Below, one piece after another: positions 6,473-8,875 of a stretch of 8,875 nt of DNA. The DNA lies in the NCBI GenBank assembly GCA_012514925.1, contig JAAYZI010000286.1, positions 1 through 8,875 of the forward strand. The letters run 5' to 3'. The notes under the pieces were generated by a model, which worked only from the letters and a program-made list of their open reading frames with translations, searched no databases and was not told the origin of the DNA. Position 1 is the first letter of the stretch, and each line of letters starts with the position of its first letter. The translations under genes and the position numbers were made by a program. Origin of the DNA: Deltaproteobacteria bacterium. Lineage in GTDB: Bacteria > Bdellovibrionota_C > UBA2361 > JAAYZI01.

Positions 6473-6553
6473 CCTAGACTCCTAACTTTTTCAATCCTCG
6501 GTTCACGTCGCTATTCTCCCGATTGGACGACCAGCTCATTTCGCCTCCCCTGC

Positions 6554-7417
6554 CTAACGTCCTATCAATTGCAACGCTAACTGCGGCTGCTGGTTGGCCT
6601 GGGCCAACACTGCCGCACCAGCCTGCTGCAAGATATTGAGACGCGTGAGCTCCGCAGCCTCACTCGCCACATCAACGTCACGGATACGGCTCTCAGCAGC
6701 CAAGAAATTCTCCCTAGCCACCTGCAAGTTTGAGATGGTCACCTCCAAGCGGCTCTCAGCCGCTCCCAAAGTTCCTCTATTGGCTGTCACAGAAGAAATA
6801 GCCCGTTTAATCGCGTCTAGAGCGTACCGCGAAGCGGATTGGCTATCGTCGGTGGTTGCCCCCAATATGGAGTACGACACCTCTGAGGTACCACTTGCAG
6901 AGAGGCCTAGCGACGACAGCGTCGCAGCAACTCCTGTATAACTAACCCTTGAAGTGGAGGAGCCGTCAAAGCCCACCTGGAAAACAACTTCTCCTCCTCC
7001 ACTCAGTAATCTAAGACCATTAAACTCGGTGGTAATTGCAATACGTTCAATTTCGGATGTGAGTGCATTAAATTCATTCTGCAGGGCGGAGCGCTGAACG
7101 TTAGAGAACACGCCGTTTGCGGATTGCTCCGCCAATTCAGCGAGTCGGCTTAACACATTCGTAATCTGCCCTATCGCTTGGTCAGCGATAGAAATAATCG
7201 AAATACCATCGCTGGCATTTCGAATGGCCACAGTTGCAACTTTAGAGTCGGACTTCAAATTTTCAGCAATCGCCAATCCTGCCGCATCATCTCTAGCGTG
7301 ATTTATGCGTAATCCAGATGACAATCTTTCGTATGAAGTTTGCAGCCGACTGGTGCTGCTATCAAGGTTCCTCTGGCTAACCAGTGAAGGGACGTTGGTG
7401 CGTATGTTAATTGTCAT
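6554..7417 (-). CDS. fliC: Flagellin (first of a tandem pair, sigma-54 promoter)
   Basis: A 287-residue minimal flagellin with only the D0/D1 core. Motifs: INIRTNVPSLVSQRNL (3-18), YERLSSGLRINHARDDAAGL (29-48), NVLSRLAELAEQSANG (87-102), RGTLGAAESRLE (214-225) and ILQQAGAAVLAQANQQPQLA (262-281), ending in LQLIGR. The ATG at 7415-7417 has GGAG 8 nt upstream. The 118-nt leader starts at a sigma-54 promoter (7545-7560) and includes an inverted repeat and a 5-codon upstream ORF whose stop overlaps this start. It follows the lytic transglycosylase gene and precedes the second flagellin. Separate control of this copy suggests it may be the main or the earlier-made subunit, which is inference. Confidence 0.97.
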   Translation of the reverse strand: MTINIRTNVPSLVSQRNLDSSTSRLQTSYERLSSGLRINHARDDAAGLAIAENLKSDSKVATVAIRNASDGISIISIADQAIGQITNVLSRLAELAEQSANGVFSNVQRSALQNEFNALTSEIERIAITTEFNGLRLLSGGGEVVFQVGFDGSSTSRVSYTGVAATLSSLGLSASGTSEVSYSILGATTDDSQSASRYALDAIKRAISSVTANRGTLGAAESRLEVTISNLQVARENFLAAESRIRDVDVASEAAELTRLNILQQAGAAVLAQANQQPQLALQLIGR

Positions 7418-7431
7418 TGCCTGCTCTCCAT
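7414..7431 (-). other. Five-codon upstream ORF overlapping the flagellin start
   Basis: On the minus strand an ATG at 7429-7431 reads MESRQ and stops at a TGA (7414-7416) that overlaps the flagellin ATG as ATGA. A leader AGGAG lies 19 nt before it, too far for efficient initiation, so translation is uncertain. If it is translated, it would couple termination to flagellin initiation. Confidence 0.25.
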
Positions 7432-7493
7432 GGCAAAAGTGTTCAGCTTGCTCCTAAAATCCTTCGCTCAATACTGCTCCTGCGAACCTATTC

Positions 7494-7519
7494 CCGGCAA
7501 AATTCGCTATATTTGCCGG
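7494..7519 (-). promoter_or_regulatory. Inverted repeat in the flagellin leader
   Basis: CCGGCAAA and TTTGCCGG form perfect 8-bp arms around a 10-nt spacer, about 16-41 nt downstream of the predicted sigma-54 start. No T-tract follows, so it is not a terminator. It could be an mRNA hairpin affecting stability or translation, or a DNA site for an NtrC-type activator. FlrC of Vibrio is known to bind downstream of a flagellin start site. Confidence 0.5.
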
Positions 7520-7544
7520 AAACTCTTTCTCTTCTCCCCTCTGT

Positions 7545-7560
7545 TGCAAGCTTCTTGCCA
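7545..7560 (-). promoter_or_regulatory. Sigma-54 (RpoN) promoter of the first flagellin
   Basis: On the minus strand TGGCAAG-AAGC-TTGCA matches the consensus TGGCACG-N4-TTGCA with one mismatch, and GG and GC are exactly 10 bp apart. Transcription would start near 7535, giving a leader of about 118 nt. RpoN control of flagellins is established in several proteobacterial groups. Confidence 0.85.
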
Positions 7561-7591
7561 CTTCTTGGATCCAATGAATTTCGAAGGAACA

Positions 7592-8512
7592 TCAGCCTGA
7601 AAAAAAGTCTGCGTAGCGTCCTTTAAGCTGCATTACCCTAACCACATATTTCTTGGTTATATCAGGAAGATACGATTCGATATGATCATACTGCGAAGGG
7701 TCCAAACCTGCCCTAGCCGCTCGCTGCTGCGCCGCCGCCACTCTTCCCTCTCCTGCGTTAAAAGCGGCTACGGCAAGTTTTTCCAATGAGGCTGAATTTG
7801 CCGCCGGAACAGTTGTCAGTTTATTAGGCAAGGTGGTCGCGCGGCTGAATATATCATGCAGCTTTCTAAGATATCCCACACCCAGATGCACATTCTGTTG
7901 CGGATCAAAAGGATTGTACTTAACCTGCAAGCCAGCCTGCGCGTGCATCTCCCGACCGGTGCTGTCCAAGAGTTGAAAGAGCCCTTTGCTGGCAAAGCCA
8001 TCTGAACTTACCGCCACCGGATTAAAAGAAGACTCTGCTTCTGCCACCGACATGCCAAGAGATGGATCTATTTTGTGACTTAGGCCGGCGCGCTGGACTA
8101 TGTTTCCAACTACGGCCGCCCGCTCACCTGAACTAAGACGGGAGAATTGGTCATTAGCCGGAACTCTACGCAGACCAAAGAGTGCTGGAGTTTTGACACC
8201 ACTGCCACCCTCCTTGACAGGCGGCGACACCTCAACTTTTCCTAGCGACGGCTCAAGTCGCGGGGGAATTAGGCTGGGAAAATCACCACCTAACATCGCC
8301 ATGGGTCCCTTCTCCACCTGAGGACTCATTGGTGCCATCGGTAGTTTGGGAGTAGAATCCTTTGGTTTATCAACTTGTTGCGGGCGATCAGGGGAAATAC
8401 TGGCCAGTAATTTGCCAAATCCCGCACGGGAGCTTCTTACCTCAGAAGCTCTATCGGAAGAACCCACTAGAGCTGCAACATCACGGTAGGACGCGTTGAA
8501 ATCTATCTTCAT
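7592..8512 (-). CDS. Flagellum-associated lytic transglycosylase (SLT domain)
   Basis: A 306-residue protein whose C-terminal half (about 135-300) is a Slt70-type transglycosylase domain, which cleaves the MurNAc-GlcNAc bond of peptidoglycan. HKIDPSLGMSVAEAESSFNP (146-165) contains the likely catalytic E160. KGLFQLLDSTGREM (176-189), NPFDPQQNVHLGVGYLRKL (200-218), AVAAFNAGEGRVA (247-259) and YLPDITKKYVVRVMQLK (281-297) are the other family blocks. Residues 1-130 are low-complexity, rich in Pro and Ser, and have no hydrophobic segment. There is no signal peptide or lipobox. I infer export through the flagellar type III pathway, as for FlgJ-like enzymes, to open the wall for the rod. The ATG at 8510-8512 has AAGGA 10 nt upstream, and a sigma-54 promoter match lies about 35 bp upstream. 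Upstream of the two flagellins on the same strand. Not FlgJ itself: its muramidase domain differs. Confidence 0.88.
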   Translation of the reverse strand: MKIDFNASYRDVAALVGSSDRASEVRSSRAGFGKLLASISPDRPQQVDKPKDSTPKLPMAPMSPQVEKGPMAMLGGDFPSLIPPRLEPSLGKVEVSPPVKEGGSGVKTPALFGLRRVPANDQFSRLSSGERAAVVGNIVQRAGLSHKIDPSLGMSVAEAESSFNPVAVSSDGFASKGLFQLLDSTGREMHAQAGLQVKYNPFDPQQNVHLGVGYLRKLHDIFSRATTLPNKLTTVPAANSASLEKLAVAAFNAGEGRVAAAQQRAARAGLDPSQYDHIESYLPDITKKYVVRVMQLKGRYADFFSG

Positions 8513-8546
8513 AAGTCACCAATCCTTGGCTGGTCACACTCTTAAG

Positions 8547-8562
8547 TGCATGCACCATGCCA
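8547..8562 (-). promoter_or_regulatory. Sigma-54 (RpoN) promoter of the lytic transglycosylase
   Basis: On the minus strand TGGCATG-GTGC-ATGCA, preceded by a T-run, matches the sigma-54 consensus with two mismatches and keeps the GG-N10-GC spacing. The predicted start near 8537 gives a leader of about 25 nt carrying the AAGGA site. Having the same promoter type as the flagellin supports one flagellar regulon. Confidence 0.7.
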
Positions 8563-8620
8563 AAAATCCTGTGCTAAGCTGTAATCTGGTACCCGGTCAC
8601 ATGAATAATAAATTAAGTGA

Positions 8621-8875
8621 TTACAATGTGTTCCCAGTGCGATTATCATGAAAAAAACAGACAATGTTAGATTTCTCCATATAAAACGTAAGGTCACCCA
8701 ATCTGTACGGCCTAATATTGGCTTTAATAAAAGCCCAGATTAGCAAAGCCTTTCTGGTGATGGCTGACGGTAACGCGGAATCAACTTCACTTTCTCCAGA
8801 GAAAGTAAAATTCACGTGGGCGGATACCATCACACAGACAATGTTAGATTTCTTCATAAAACATAAGGTCACCAA
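8621..8875 (-). CDS. Unrecognised open frame running off the right edge (doubtful gene)
   Basis: An 84-codon minus-strand frame that stays open to the window end and stops at 8621-8623. I do not recognise the product. It contains the two direct-repeat copies in the same frame, giving MKKSNIVC and, 59 codons later, MEKSNIVC. The segment between has mixed hydrophobic and polar character without a motif I can name. It could be the 3' end of a gene lying mostly outside the window, or a decayed or non-coding segment. The remaining stretch 8513-8620 holds only the transglycosylase promoter and AT-rich DNA. Confidence 0.2.
   Translation of the reverse strand: MVTLCFMKKSNIVCVMVSAHVNFTFSGESEVDSALPSAITRKALLIWAFIKANIRPYRLGDLTFYMEKSNIVCFFHDNRTGNTL
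8658..8701. repeat. Direct repeat, left copy
   Basis: A 44-bp unit beginning CAGACAATGTTAGATTTCT and ending AAGGTCACCCAA. It matches the right copy at 8835-8875 with two substitutions and two small gaps (2 nt and 1 nt). The first 19 bases are identical. Start-to-start distance is 177 bp. Confidence 0.85.
8789..8806. repeat. 18-bp near-palindrome between the direct repeats
   Basis: ACTTTCTC and GAGAAAGT form 8-bp arms around two bases. Another small hairpin, GGCTTT (8720-8725) with AAAGCC (8730-8735), is enclosed by AATCTG (8700-8705) and CAGATT (8736-8741). The function is unknown. Confidence 0.5.
8835..8875. repeat. Direct repeat, right copy, ending at the window edge
   Basis: A 41-bp copy beginning CAGACAATGTTAGATTTCT and ending AAGGTCACCAA at the last base of the window. 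More copies may lie beyond the edge. A shorter resemblance to its end (CATAAGTCACCAA) occurs at 8510-8522 across the transglycosylase start. Confidence 0.85.

Noticed and set aside
6473..6553. Separate sigma-54 or sigma-28 promoter for the second flagellin
   Set aside because: The best candidate has GG but not a GC 10 bp later, and no TAAA-N15-GCCGATAA-like element was found. Co-transcription fits better.
8658..8875. CRISPR array
   Set aside because: There are only two copies, they are imperfect, and the spacing of about 135 bp between units is far longer than CRISPR spacers. No cas genes are visible.

Overview
The window looks like chromosomal DNA of a Gram-negative, flagellated, proteobacteria-like organism. 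The evidence is a ClpS-ClpA-Aat N-degron set, CCA-encoding tRNA genes, short flagellins, and two good matches to sigma-54 (RpoN) promoters in a flagellar block. I cannot name the species. A former deltaproteobacterial or Bdellovibrio-like lineage would fit the short tandem flagellins and RpoN control, but that is inference.

Layout. (1) 1-1757, N-degron proteolysis: clpA (minus, cut by the left edge) preceded by clpS, with aat divergent on the plus strand. A very AT-rich box near 1023-1032 can act as the -10 element in both directions. Aat adds Leu/Phe to protein N-termini, ClpS reads that mark, and ClpA with ClpP unfolds and degrades the protein. (2) 1770-4059, minus strand: a NodU/CmcH/SxtI-type O-carbamoyltransferase followed 25 bp later by a small SxtJ-type membrane protein. 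The third partner often seen with this pair (the small SxtK/DUF5989 protein) is not visible. (3) 4197-5564: divergent tRNA-Ala(GGC) and tRNA-Pro(GGG) genes, each with a plausible promoter. tRNA-Pro is followed after 41 bp by trpS, which ends at a strong palindromic terminator shared with the convergent flagellar block. (4) 5582-8562, minus strand, flagellar: a lytic transglycosylase without a signal peptide, then two tandem flagellin genes about 74% identical by hand count. Sigma-54 promoter matches with exact GG-N10-GC spacing lie before the transglycosylase and before the first flagellin. The flagellin leader also holds an inverted repeat and a tiny upstream ORF. (5) 8563-8875: no recognised gene. 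It carries two copies of a roughly 42-bp direct repeat, 177 bp apart, inside a reading frame that runs off the right edge, plus small palindromes.

Most of the window is ordinary core gene content. The least explained parts are the right-edge repeats and their weak echo at the transglycosylase start, the Cys/His-rich replacement of a conserved Aat motif, the two-gene carbamoyltransferase module, and the regulatory layout of the flagellin leader.
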